A stretch of DNA of 64,000 nt from QHXM01 sp963697975. Lineage in GTDB: Bacteria > Acidobacteriota > Blastocatellia > Pyrinomonadales > Pyrinomonadaceae. Below the pieces are notes generated by a model, which did not search any database, was not told the origin of the DNA, and saw only the letters and a program-made list of their open reading frames with translations. Every line of letters begins with the position of its first letter. Within the stretch, counting starts at the first letter, position 1. A program made the position numbers and the translations under genes. Below, piece after piece: positions 55,948 to 64,000 of this stretch. The stretch lies in NCBI GenBank assembly GCA_963697975.1, contig OY969111.1, positions 4,898,001 through 4,962,000 on the forward strand. The letters are read 5' to 3'.

Positions 55948-57987
55948 TTAGGAATTCGGCTTCAGATACTTCTCAAACCAGCCGAGCACGTTCGTGTACC
56001 AGAACTCGGAGTTCTGCGGCTTCAGCACCCAGTGCCCCTCGTCGGGGAAGATGAGCAGCTTGGAGTCAACGTTGCGACGTTGCAGCGCCGTGAAAAGTTG
56101 CAAGCCTTCACCGATGGGGACGCGGTAATCAAGCTCGCCATGAATAATCAGCATCGGCGTCTTGAAATTCTTGACGGAATTATGCGGCGACCACTTCTCG
56201 TACATCTGCGGGTTGTCCCAGGGCGTGCCCTTGAACTCCCAATCGGTGAACCACAATTCCTCTGTCGCGCCGTACATGCTGGTCAGGTTATAGACGCCGT
56301 CGTGTGAAGCGAGAACTTTAAACTGGAAGCGCTTGTCATCGTTGTGGCCCTCGATCCAGTTAATCATGTAGCCGCCGTAGGAAGCGCCCGCCGCGCCGAT
56401 TCGATTCTTGTCTATGAAATCGTTGGTGGAAACAACCTGAGCGACACCGTTCATGATATCCACATAAGCCTTGCCGCCCCAGTCGCCGGAGATTTCGTCT
56501 ATGAACTTCTGGCCGTAGCCGGTCGAGCCGCGCGGGTTCGGCATGAAGACGACGTAGCCAGCCGAAGCGAAGACCTGCGGATTCCAGCGATAGCCCCAGT
56601 TGTCGTTCCAGGCGGATTGCGGCCCGCCATGAATCAACACGAGCAGCGGCCATTTCTTCGACGAATCGAAATTCGCGGGCTTCGCGATGAAGCCGTGAAC
56701 GGAAGTTCCGCCCGCGCCTTTCCACGTCACGGATTCAACGGGTTTGAGATTGAACCCGGAGAGTTGCGCTTCGTTGCTGCGGGTGATTTGAGTCACACCG
56801 CTTCCGTCCGCGTTGGCGCGGAAAATCTCCGTCGGCATGGTCGAACTGCTGCGCGTGAAGACGATGGTTTTGCCATCCGAAGAAATCTGCACGCTGTCGT
56901 TTGCGCCTTCGGCAATGACTTTGGTCATCTGTCCGTCGTTGATTGACATCGAGTAGACGGGGGCAAGGCCGCGCTCGCCAGCCGTGAAATAAATCTTCTG
57001 GCTGTCGGGCGAGAAGGTGAAGCTGTCAACCTGAAAATCGTATTTGTCGCCGAGCACGCGCGTCTTGCCGGACTCGCGGTCGTAGAGCATTAATTTCCAG
57101 ATGTCCGCCTCAAACCCTGCGCGGGCTTGCGAGCGATAGGCCATGTAGCGACCATCGGGCGAGAAGGCGGGCGAAGAATCCGCGCCCATATTACTGCCCG
57201 TGATACGCGTCGGTTCGCCCCCCGTGACGTTGACGACGAAGACATCGTTGTTGGTCGAGATAGCTTCGACCTTGTCCGTGTTGCGAACGAAAGCGAGTTT
57301 CTTAGAATCGGGCGTGAAGGCATAATCGGTCGGCCCGCCGAGGCTGAACGGCGGAGCGTCCCAATCGCCCGGCGTCAAGTCCGTCGTATTACCGTTGTCA
57401 ACGGAGACGACGAAGACATGCGTGCGCTTGTTATCCTTCCATGCGTTCCAGTGACGGAAAAGCAGGCGCTCGGCGACCTTCGCTTTAACCTTGCTCTCTT
57501 CGGCCTGTTGATCGCGCTGGCGGTTGCAATCGTCCGTCGTGCAATCTGGATAAACGTCCGAAACGAAGGCGAGCATCTTACCGTCGGGCGACCAGACGGG
57601 ATCGCCTGCGCCGGTCGAGATGCCTGTGATCTTCTTCGTCTCGCCTGAGCCTACGTCAATCGTCCAGATTTGCCCGCCGCTTAAGTAGGCAATCCTTTTG
57701 CCGTCCGGCGACCAGCGAGGCGAGTTTGAGCGCAGCCCGCTGCCGAGTAGTTTCGGCTCTCCGCCCGCCACAGGCACTAGATAGATTTGACTGATTCCAC
57801 GATTGGCCGTCTTGTCTATGTCGGTAATCATGAAAGCGATCATCCGGCCATCAGGCGAAAGCTGCGGGTCGCCGACGCGGCGTACCTTCAGCAAATCGTT
57901 GATCGTGAATTGTCGAAATGTCTGGCCTGCCACACCGCAGGCGAGCGCCAGCACCAGCAGCAACACTCGAATAGCGTAGCGTTTCAT
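55948..57987 (-). CDS. Exported S9-family peptidase (prolyl oligopeptidase/DPP type)
   Basis: 679 residues from the ATG at 57987, with GAGGA close upstream. A signal peptide (IRVLLLVLALACGVAGQ) is followed by a propeller of PD40/WD40-like repeats (SPDGRMIAFMIT, SPRWSPDGKRIAYLS, DPVWSPDGKMLAFVSD, SSPAFSPDGRYMAYRS) to residue ~410, then an alpha/beta hydrolase with the triad Ser536 (GASYGGY), Asp620 (GELDYRVP) and His652 (PDEGHWV). It cleaves short peptides in the periplasm or outside. It has the typical size of DPP IV/acylaminoacyl peptidase relatives. Confidence 0.92.
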   Translation of the reverse strand: MKRYAIRVLLLVLALACGVAGQTFRQFTINDLLKVRRVGDPQLSPDGRMIAFMITDIDKTANRGISQIYLVPVAGGEPKLLGSGLRSNSPRWSPDGKRIAYLSGGQIWTIDVGSGETKKITGISTGAGDPVWSPDGKMLAFVSDVYPDCTTDDCNRQRDQQAEESKVKAKVAERLLFRHWNAWKDNKRTHVFVVSVDNGNTTDLTPGDWDAPPFSLGGPTDYAFTPDSKKLAFVRNTDKVEAISTNNDVFVVNVTGGEPTRITGSNMGADSSPAFSPDGRYMAYRSQARAGFEADIWKLMLYDRESGKTRVLGDKYDFQVDSFTFSPDSQKIYFTAGERGLAPVYSMSINDGQMTKVIAEGANDSVQISSDGKTIVFTRSSSTMPTEIFRANADGSGVTQITRSNEAQLSGFNLKPVESVTWKGAGGTSVHGFIAKPANFDSSKKWPLLVLIHGGPQSAWNDNWGYRWNPQVFASAGYVVFMPNPRGSTGYGQKFIDEISGDWGGKAYVDIMNGVAQVVSTNDFIDKNRIGAAGASYGGYMINWIEGHNDDKRFQFKVLASHDGVYNLTSMYGATEELWFTDWEFKGTPWDNPQMYEKWSPHNSVKNFKTPMLIIHGELDYRVPIGEGLQLFTALQRRNVDSKLLIFPDEGHWVLKPQNSEFWYTNVLGWFEKYLKPNS

Positions 57988-58125
57988 AGAGTCCTCTTTC
58001 CGATAAGTTTCTTGGAGGGCAGCATCATACATCACGAAACCGGATTGACGCGATAGCGGAAGATAAAACGGGAAAAAATTGAGGCCGAGAAGGGAATAGT
58101 CAGTAACGAGTTGATGGAAGGAATT

Positions 58126-58160
58126 TAGACAGGGTTAATCAGGATTGGCAAGATTGGGAA
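58126..58160. repeat. Half tandem-word element (9-nt word)
   Basis: TAGACAGGGTTAATCAGGATTGGCAAGATTGG, single-sided relative of the element at 3287, upstream of the S9 peptidase. Confidence 0.5.
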
Positions 58161-58213
58161 GTATATGCCAGCCTGAGTAACCGCGCGTCTACTTACTTGG
58201 GGGCATTAGTGGT

Positions 58214-58402
58214 TCATCGTTTCATTTCACCGAACAAAAACAGCACAACTCCGAGAGGCAGCGCAACAATGCCCGCATAAAACAGGACACCGCCCCACTG
58301 AACGTTAAGAGGAGCCGGTCCACGCAGCGTCAGCAACATGTAGATGATGAAACAAACAACACCCCCGGCCATGATTGATCTACCCATGCCTCTCGTTTTC
58401 AT
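58214..58402 (-). CDS. Small two-TM membrane protein
   Basis: 62 residues with two hydrophobic stretches (GGVVCFIIYMLLTL and GGVLFYAGIVALPLGVVLFLFGE) and a charged N-terminus. AAAGGA 7-8 nt before the ATG supports it. Function unknown. It lies 12 nt downstream of the 158-residue gene on the same strand, so they may form an operon. Confidence 0.6.
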   Translation of the reverse strand: MKTRGMGRSIMAGGVVCFIIYMLLTLRGPAPLNVQWGGVLFYAGIVALPLGVVLFLFGEMKR

Positions 58403-58413
58403 GTTTACATCCT

Positions 58414-58890
58414 TTAGCCGGTTCGCTCTCTATTTCCGACGCTTTTCTCAGAGCGTTTGGCGGATTTCTTCTCGCCTCTTTTCCTATTGGCCTGCTCTCG
58501 CATGAACTGCTTTTTCTCTTCCTGCCAATCCTCTGCCATGCGCTCAAGAGAAGGTTTGTACCTCTCGAAATCAGGTCGCACTAAATCTGCTGTAGCCTGG
58601 GTCACAAGAAAAGCAGGCTGCTGCTCAAGATCATCGTTGAGTTCGGGCATCTCGAACAGTCCATCAGTGTTGTTATCAATTATGACCGGGACGCTGCACC
58701 AGTTGAGATTCTTTGAATCGTCGTCATCACCGTTATTGTCTTTTACAGCAGTTTCAAAACAATGTGACGCGACGACAGACGACGGGGCGATGCCAGCTTT
58801 ATTAGCGATGTCTACAGCCTCCTGGACGAGCCTACTGGCGATACTGAAGGCTTCTTCCTTGGTCATTGCTTTTTTCAATCTAGCTGTCAT
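58414..58890 (-). CDS. Hypothetical soluble protein
   Basis: 158 residues, no signal peptide. Helical N-terminus (EEAFSIASRLVQEAVDIANKAGI), an acidic central loop (DNNGDDDDSK), a compact middle (VPVIIDNNTDGLFEMPEL) and a very basic C-terminal tail (REQANRKRGEKKSAKRSEKS), which could bind nucleic acid. The family is not recognised. A start at the second Met (58866) is possible. Confidence 0.5.
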   Translation of the reverse strand: MTARLKKAMTKEEAFSIASRLVQEAVDIANKAGIAPSSVVASHCFETAVKDNNGDDDDSKNLNWCSVPVIIDNNTDGLFEMPELNDDLEQQPAFLVTQATADLVRPDFERYKPSLERMAEDWQEEKKQFMREQANRKRGEKKSAKRSEKSVGNRERTG

Positions 58891-59060
58891 CAGATATCAG
58901 ATTTGAATCCCACCTTGATGTCTTATGATAACCGCCGCCGCCTGCGTAATTGTTTGCCCTGTCAATACTGCCATCTATACGGGAAGCGGCTGCCATCTTT
59001 GTACTCTTCATGGCAGCCGCCGTATTGCCGATAAACTTAAACTTTGCTCAGGCAAAACGT

Positions 59061-59549
59061 TCAGCTTTGCGGAACGTTGAGGACATCGCCCGGATGAATA
59101 ACAGTGTGCGGCGAATTTTTCATTTTGTCGCGGTTTGCATAGAAGATTTCCATGAAACGTTTGCCGTCGCCGAGTTGATTCTGAGCGATTCTCCACAGCG
59201 AGTCACCCGCTTTGACCGTATAGGTCTGTCCGTTCGTCGTGCCACCGACGGCTGCTGCTGCGGCGCGGCCAGTATCAACAGTGATGTCAGCAGTGATGTC
59301 GTCTTGAGTCGGGCTGACGAGCTTAATCTGATCCCAGAATTTGTTCTTCGCTTCTTCCGACGGCGCAACTGCTCTGATGAAAAGCTTGTTGTCCTGCACG
59401 TGTAGATTTTGAAATTGAAGATGCTGCTGGTCTCCGGTCGTGAGGACCGTCTGGTATTTCTGCTTCAACTCGTTGAAGCGTTTCTCCGCATCGGGTTGCT
59501 GCTGTGCTTTGTCTGCCTCATGGCCAAACATCTTGTCAAATAGTCCCAT
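59061..59549 (-). CDS. LysM-domain protein with BON-like region
   Basis: 162 residues, no signal peptide but a Met-Gly-Leu-Phe start. Residues ~20-90 form a BON-like alpha/beta unit (RFNELKQKYQTVL...NLHVQDNKLFIRAVAPSEEAKNKFWDQIKLV) and residues ~108-160 a LysM domain (TYTVKAGDSLWRIAQNQLGDGKRFMEIFYANRDKM...IHPGDVLNVP), which binds N-acetylglucosamine polymers such as peptidoglycan. This BON-LysM pairing is known in proteins like YgaU/Kbp, which bind potassium in the cytoplasm. AGGAG lies 10 nt before the ATG. Kbp-like is the best guess. Confidence 0.8.
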   Translation of the reverse strand: MGLFDKMFGHEADKAQQQPDAEKRFNELKQKYQTVLTTGDQQHLQFQNLHVQDNKLFIRAVAPSEEAKNKFWDQIKLVSPTQDDITADITVDTGRAAAAAVGGTTNGQTYTVKAGDSLWRIAQNQLGDGKRFMEIFYANRDKMKNSPHTVIHPGDVLNVPQS

Positions 59550-59764
59550 TCGTTTCAGTCTCCTAAAGGAAGTGTAAGCTGTGGACTTCAGATAATCCGG
59601 ATTGATTCCAGAGGAGCTGAGAAGGGAGTAAGCCAGGCTCGGTTCCCAACAACCTTACGCCAGGCGGATGGTATATGTCAAATGTAGGATATATTTTACA
59701 TCCGGCATATATCGGATGTAGTGATTGACTTGCCTGATAATCCTGTCTGTTTTTTCCAGCGCTT

Positions 59765-62035
59765 TTACTCGACCACGAAGTTGCTGCGTTGCGAGACGCT
59801 TGTTCCGGCCACACGGTCAGTCGCCGTCACCTGCAACACGTAACGGCCAGCGGGCAATTGTTCGAGGCCGATTTCCGCCCAGTAGGGAAGTCGCGCCGCA
59901 TCGGGCGAAGCGTCGGTTGGCACTTTGCTCGCGGACAGGGCGACAACCTGACGATCATCGCGCAGCACCTGAGCCTGAATCCAGACATCCGGCGCAGCCG
60001 TGCCGCGCGCAGCGTTGTAAACATAGGTCTGGAAGCGCAGTACCGAAGTTCGCGGGAAGTGATGATCCACATCCACCGTGATTGCCTGCGGCGCGTTCGT
60101 GCCACTGACCGTTACCATTTCTTCACGCTTCCGCTCGCCGAGAAAGAGGCTGCTTATATCGAACCGTCCGCGCGCGAGGTCTGGAATCTCTATCCATTGA
60201 AGCGCGCTTCCCGTGCGACCCGTTACACGCTCGCGGACGGCGACTCTGACTTGATAGAGGCCGGGCGGCATCGGCAATTGTTGATTCCAGATGACGGGAA
60301 TATTTTGTCTTTGCGCCAGCAGGTCCGGCGTGACGGTCACGAGTTGCTTGAACGTCTTGATGATTCCCCGGTCGTCAATGGCCGTGCCGATCACATCGAC
60401 TTCACGTTTCTGCCCTGTCTCATCCGGGTCAAACCTGAACGCATCGCGCTCAATCTGCATGGAGACCTTCAACGTCATCCCCAAAGGAGGCGCGTTGACA
60501 TAGCCGGTCGAAACAGCAACGGGCAGTTGCTTTTGTGGATAGAGCGAACCGAGCGCGGCGAGCAGGTCAACTTCCGCCCCGCGCGACGAAGAAGCATTAG
60601 CAGTCTTTGAATCAGAAGCAGCCTTTGGAGTAGAAGAGAGCTTCGCTGCATCTTCTTTTCCTTCGCCTTTGTTAGTTCCTTTTCCGGCTGTCGAAAGAGG
60701 CGATTCGTAAAAACTATTTCGCAGGCGTACGCGCAGGTCCGGACGATTTTTGACACTGACTTTGAGACGTGATTTCCCGTTGCGACCGTTCTCGTTGTCG
60801 GGTCGCCACGCGAGCAGGTAATAATCGGAGGTCTCGGCGATGGCCTGCCGGATGCCGTCGTCAATCGAACTGGAGTTGAGGATGGCACGCCCGCCGGTTT
60901 CGTCCGCGATGATCCTCAGCGGCTCTTGTGTGGCCGTGATTTCGCCCATCGCGACGCCCACTCTCCGGGCAGACGGGTCAATGTATTCGTTCGTGCTGGC
61001 GTCCACGCCCGATCCCAGATTGAATAACGTGCCGCGTAGATCCATCGTGTAGACGACCGCGTTGGAGCGTGCCGCCGCCTGCGTGATACGACGGAGCGAT
61101 TCCATTGCACCCGATTTGCGTTCGTTGACGATGAAACCGTCTGAGAGAAAGAAGACGACTTTTCGCCCCGGCAGGTTGGCGGATGAAAATATCAAGCCTT
61201 CGAGCGATTCGAGCGTATCGGAGGTCGTCATGCGTCCCTGCGTGTTGACCTGTCGCAAACGATTCCTGAGCAGGGGCGCGGCGGAATAGCTGCTGGCCAG
61301 TCTGTGGTCTCCGTGCCGGTTGCCGGGGCCAGACTGCTGCTCCACTTTGATGGATTCAAGGAGGTAGGCGTACAACTCCCGGTTGCCGTTATCCAGGACC
61401 TGACTGGCTGCGTACTCGCTGATTCGCGTCTTCCCGGTATAGGCTTCCGGGTTCATTTTATAGTTGAGCCGATTGATGGCCGTATGCAGAACCGTGCGGT
61501 TATCAGTCAACTGTTGCAGGAATCCAATCTGCCCGCTGGTCGAGACGATAGCCACCTGATCGTTCTGGCCCATCTGATGGTCAACGTAATTGACGAGCGC
61601 CTTGCGCGCACGGATGAGGCTTGCACCGCTCAGATGCAGGTCGTCCAGAAAGAAGAAGATTAAGCGACCGCGATCTGGAGCGTCCGCGATTGCGGCCTTG
61701 CTCTCCACGCCTTTCCTGACAGTCGCGCTGCGCGCCGCAGCCAGTTGCGCCGCTTCCTTAGAGCTTCCAGCCGCCACGCGCTCGAAGAAAGAGATTGTCT
61801 GGGAGTTGCCATCCAGACTCAACTCAAACTCTTCGGGTTGCAAGCCGTCAACGAAGCGTCCCCGGCGGTCAAAGACCATGACATCCGTTTGCACCAGCTC
61901 CGTGCTGATGCGTAGCACATCGTCTGTCTGGTTCGAGGGCTGTTGATTGGATTGCTGTTGTTGTCCGCGAATGGGGGAGACGAGAAGGCAGAACGTCGCT
62001 GCCAGAGTAAGAATTCGTCTGCTGCTTGAAGACAT
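59765..62035 (-). CDS. Exported VWFA-related (Acidobacterial) protein
   Basis: 756 residues. A signal peptide (ILTLAATFCLLVSPIRGQ) is followed by the family hallmark VFDRRGRFVDGLQPEEFELSLDGNSQTISFFE, then a von Willebrand A-type domain (~105-430: LIFFFLDDLHLSGASLIRARKALVNYVDHQM, VVFFLSDGFIVNERKSGAMESLRRITQAA, IADETGGRAILNSSSIDDGIRQAIAETSDYYLLAW). The C-terminal half is beta-rich. This VWFA type is strongly expanded in Acidobacteria and its role is not established; metal-mediated adhesion or scaffolding is likely. The predicted MIDAS first segment is weak (FLDDLHLSG). Confidence 0.85.
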   Translation of the reverse strand: MSSSSRRILTLAATFCLLVSPIRGQQQQSNQQPSNQTDDVLRISTELVQTDVMVFDRRGRFVDGLQPEEFELSLDGNSQTISFFERVAAGSSKEAAQLAAARSATVRKGVESKAAIADAPDRGRLIFFFLDDLHLSGASLIRARKALVNYVDHQMGQNDQVAIVSTSGQIGFLQQLTDNRTVLHTAINRLNYKMNPEAYTGKTRISEYAASQVLDNGNRELYAYLLESIKVEQQSGPGNRHGDHRLASSYSAAPLLRNRLRQVNTQGRMTTSDTLESLEGLIFSSANLPGRKVVFFLSDGFIVNERKSGAMESLRRITQAAARSNAVVYTMDLRGTLFNLGSGVDASTNEYIDPSARRVGVAMGEITATQEPLRIIADETGGRAILNSSSIDDGIRQAIAETSDYYLLAWRPDNENGRNGKSRLKVSVKNRPDLRVRLRNSFYESPLSTAGKGTNKGEGKEDAAKLSSTPKAASDSKTANASSSRGAEVDLLAALGSLYPQKQLPVAVSTGYVNAPPLGMTLKVSMQIERDAFRFDPDETGQKREVDVIGTAIDDRGIIKTFKQLVTVTPDLLAQRQNIPVIWNQQLPMPPGLYQVRVAVRERVTGRTGSALQWIEIPDLARGRFDISSLFLGERKREEMVTVSGTNAPQAITVDVDHHFPRTSVLRFQTYVYNAARGTAAPDVWIQAQVLRDDRQVVALSASKVPTDASPDAARLPYWAEIGLEQLPAGRYVLQVTATDRVAGTSVSQRSNFVVE

Positions 62036-62136
62036 AAGGTTTACCTCAGCGGGGGATTGCGTGTTGCGCCGTAGCTGTTCGCACGAAAGTGTACTCCTGC
62101 GAGTTGATTCCTCAAAACAAAAAAAAGCGTGCCGGT

Positions 62137-63999
62137 TTACTCTTCCGTATACAGCGGAACGGTCAATTCACGCCGGACGTAAGAGCCTGCCGTGCCGACG
62201 AAAGTGACCGTCATGACTTGCGTCTCACTTTCCTTTGCCGGTCGAGGAGCGTTTTCTTTTGGCTCAACTATAGAAAGAGGGCTACGCACTTTCAGCGTGT
62301 AGGTGTGTCCGGCGAGACCTTCGAGTGTGAGATGCAGTCCGTCTTCGTCCGCCTCCGATGACAGGATACGCAAGCCCTGATTGCTTGCTCCGGGCCGAAG
62401 CGTTTCCGGCTCGACGTAAACGTCCGTGCCTTCGTCATACGTGAGGACAATCTCGTTGGACGCGAGCGCATTGTTGACGACAAGCTCGACGAATTGCCGG
62501 TCGCCCATCTCATTTGTGGTGAAGTTGACCGCGCGCCCGTTGAGCGTCGCCTTGCGAATGTGCGCGTCGAGCGGGAAGGCAGGCGCGAGCGTCACCTGTG
62601 CGAAGCGTTTCCGCGCGCCGTTCAATTGCTTTTCAAATTCGCGCCGCGTAATGGTGATGGTCTGTCGCCCTTCGGTTCGCTTCCATGTGAGGTCATACGC
62701 GTTTGCACCCGCGCGGACGTTGCGAACGGCGACGCTGTTCCAGTCCGCCGGAAGCTGCGGCGCGAAACGCAGCCCGCCGCCTCCTTCCGTCACTTCGATT
62801 CCGAGCAGCCCGCGCAAAAGCGGCGTGACCACCATCGCTTCCGACCAGATTTGATGATGAGAGGAACGCCCGAACGGCGTGTTGAAGTCGCCGGAGAGAA
62901 GCTCCGTCACGTAGCCGAGCGCGTTTGTGTATGTGAGCGAGGCGTTAGCCCTGAGTGCCTGATAGCCTACGTGCGGACGCCCGTAACGATAAGCGCCGAC
63001 AGCAACCCAGCCCGTGAAGAGAGGCCAGACAGAGCCGCTGTGATACGAGAGCGGGTCGTAAAGCTGACTCTTCTCCGAGATAATCCGCGCGCCCCAATCC
63101 GTCGCTATCGATCCACTGCCGAGATGGTCAATCTCGCTTTGCGCGCGCTCATCTTCCAGCACGCGCCACCAGAGCGGGACGGCGGGCATGACCGTGTCTT
63201 CGTCAATCAATCTCCCTTTGGCGAGTTCGTTCATTCTCGTCGTGCGCCGCTCGCGATTTGGGCCGGGGTCTGCTTCCACCGGCGCATCCTGCGGCTGCGA
63301 AGTACTGAAAGCATAAAAGCCGCGCTCATCACTTAACCAGTAAGTTTTCTCGATAGCTTCGCGCGTGCGCTCCGCGCCAGCAAGAGCTTCATCGGCGAGC
63401 TTCTCGTTGTTCATCACAGCGGCCATCTCCGCGAGGCTTCGCGAGGCTTCGACCCACAGCCCCTGCATGTAAATCTCTTCGTGCGACGGGTAGAGCGAGC
63501 CGCCTTCGACCCAGCCATGACCGAACTTCGTGTTTTCGATCAATGCGTTGTTGTCCGTATCGGACGCGGCGGTGAAGCGATAGGCTTTCACAATCGATTC
63601 CCAGTTTGCTTTCAGGAAATCGAGGTCGCCACTGGTGCGCCAGTAGTCCGCGTGCGCGATGATGTAGAGCGGTGTGGCATCTGCGCTCGCCCAGGGGTAA
63701 GGGTAGTCCGTGAACCAGGGAATCAGGGACGCGCTCTGCGAAATCTCGTGCGGAATCTTGCCGTCCTCGCGTTGAAATTTCTTCAGGAATTCGAGCGCCG
63801 TGCGCGTGGTCGCAAAGTCGCCGTAAGCGTTCAAGGCGAACGAAGTCCACAAAGCATCGCGCCCGAAGAACCACGCGAAGCCGGGGCGCTCGCTCTCACC
63901 CGAAGTGCGAAAGCCCGCGAGCAAGCCTGTGCCGAGCAGGGGGTTGGTCGCAAAGCCTTTATCAATTCCGATCTTCGCCCACTTGAAAGCTGTGTTGAG
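62137..63999 (-). CDS. Glycogen-debranching-type/alpha-glucosidase enzyme (5' truncated)
   Basis: About 620 C-terminal residues; the frame stays open to the end of the window, so the true start is beyond it. The (alpha/alpha)6 barrel of amylo-alpha-1,6-glucosidase/GH15-like enzymes is recognisable: PGFAWFFGRDALWTSFALNAYGDF, GKIPHEIS, WASADATPLYIIAHADYWR, FGHGWVEGG, YHSGSVWPLFTGWVAVGAYRYG. The C-terminal part is a beta-sandwich. It should remove or transfer glucosyl branches of alpha-glucans, in line with the nearby amylase and glycogen-binding genes and glgA. The exact specificity is not deducible. Confidence 0.75.
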   Translation of the reverse strand, partial: LNTAFKWAKIGIDKGFATNPLLGTGLLAGFRTSGESERPGFAWFFGRDALWTSFALNAYGDFATTRTALEFLKKFQREDGKIPHEISQSASLIPWFTDYPYPWASADATPLYIIAHADYWRTSGDLDFLKANWESIVKAYRFTAASDTDNNALIENTKFGHGWVEGGSLYPSHEEIYMQGLWVEASRSLAEMAAVMNNEKLADEALAGAERTREAIEKTYWLSDERGFYAFSTSQPQDAPVEADPGPNRERRTTRMNELAKGRLIDEDTVMPAVPLWWRVLEDERAQSEIDHLGSGSIATDWGARIISEKSQLYDPLSYHSGSVWPLFTGWVAVGAYRYGRPHVGYQALRANASLTYTNALGYVTELLSGDFNTPFGRSSHHQIWSEAMVVTPLLRGLLGIEVTEGGGGLRFAPQLPADWNSVAVRNVRAGANAYDLTWKRTEGRQTITITRREFEKQLNGARKRFAQVTLAPAFPLDAHIRKATLNGRAVNFTTNEMGDRQFVELVVNNALASNEIVLTYDEGTDVYVEPETLRPGASNQGLRILSSEADEDGLHLTLEGLAGHTYTLKVRSPLSIVEPKENAPRPAKESETQVMTVTFVGTAGSYVRRELTVPLYTEE

Positions 64000-64000
64000 C

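Noticed and set aside
58214..58890. Toxin-antitoxin pair (two small adjacent genes)
   Set aside because: One is a two-TM protein and the other a large hydrophilic protein with a basic tail; no toxin or antitoxin motif and the order gives no support.

Overview
The window looks like chromosomal DNA of an Acidobacteriota bacterium, probably class Blastocatellia. The evidence is an Acidobacteria-type VWFA-related protein, the C-terminal barrel of a TonB-dependent receptor, a murE whose product carries the DNPRTEDP signature of meso-diaminopimelate-adding ligases, several exported beta-propeller proteins, and a tig-clpP-clpX-lon proteostasis block. No rRNA, phage, integrase, transposase or CRISPR array is visible. 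Two tRNA genes (Lys-TTT, Leu-TAG) and one decayed tRNA-Lys copy are present. The taxonomic placement is inference.

Layout. 1-8 kb: end of a TonB-dependent receptor, an NTF2-like protein, a TrpF-like isomerase, a LolA-like protein and three exported propeller proteins. 8-18 kb: an HSP90/TPR gene pair, tRNA-Lys with a pseudo-tRNA, purA, a Cys-cluster protein, trxA, glgA, rho and engB, all on the minus strand. 18-25 kb: lon, a small gene, clpX, a lone ClpX-type zinc finger, clpP, tig and tRNA-Leu. 25-33 kb: an amino-acid permease, a SIS-domain sugar isomerase/deaminase, a NagX-like acyltransferase, an N-acyl-D-amino-acid deacylase and murE, which together suggest muropeptide and amino-sugar turnover. 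33-36.5 kb: a Ser/Thr kinase whose C-terminal membrane module is repeated as two free-standing 4-TM proteins, then a PilZ protein. 36.5-39.5 kb: a second permease and a PLP decarboxylase. 39.7-43.1 kb: a tightly coupled two-gene operon, a patatin-like phospholipase plus a three-part protein (nucleoside-deoxyribosyltransferase-like, TPR/TRAFs-binding-like, SLOG-like). It has the architecture of an immune (abortive-infection) module and is the best candidate here for an undescribed system. 43-51 kb: an acyl-CoA ligase, a small acidic protein plus ATP-grasp ligase, two small exported proteins and a TPR-CHAT protease-like protein. 52-64 kb: a DUF2071 protein, a glycogen-binding protein, a cyclodextrin-glucanotransferase-like amylase, an S9 peptidase, a LysM protein, a VWFA protein and a partial glycogen-debranching-type enzyme.

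Two families of non-coding structure run through the window. The first comprises about 18 intergenic elements built from short degenerate tandem words (mostly 7 nt, some 9-10 nt). Most are mirrored as inverted repeats around a short A/T-rich loop, and they often fill the whole gap from one stop codon to the next start codon. The second is a 111-113 bp inverted-repeat-bounded element (1598, 29594, 52593) that supplies stop codons and C-terminal tails to neighbouring genes. Both have probably caused over-long N-termini in simple ORF calls, so several starts below are placed at the internal ATG that follows the repeat or has a Shine-Dalgarno sequence.
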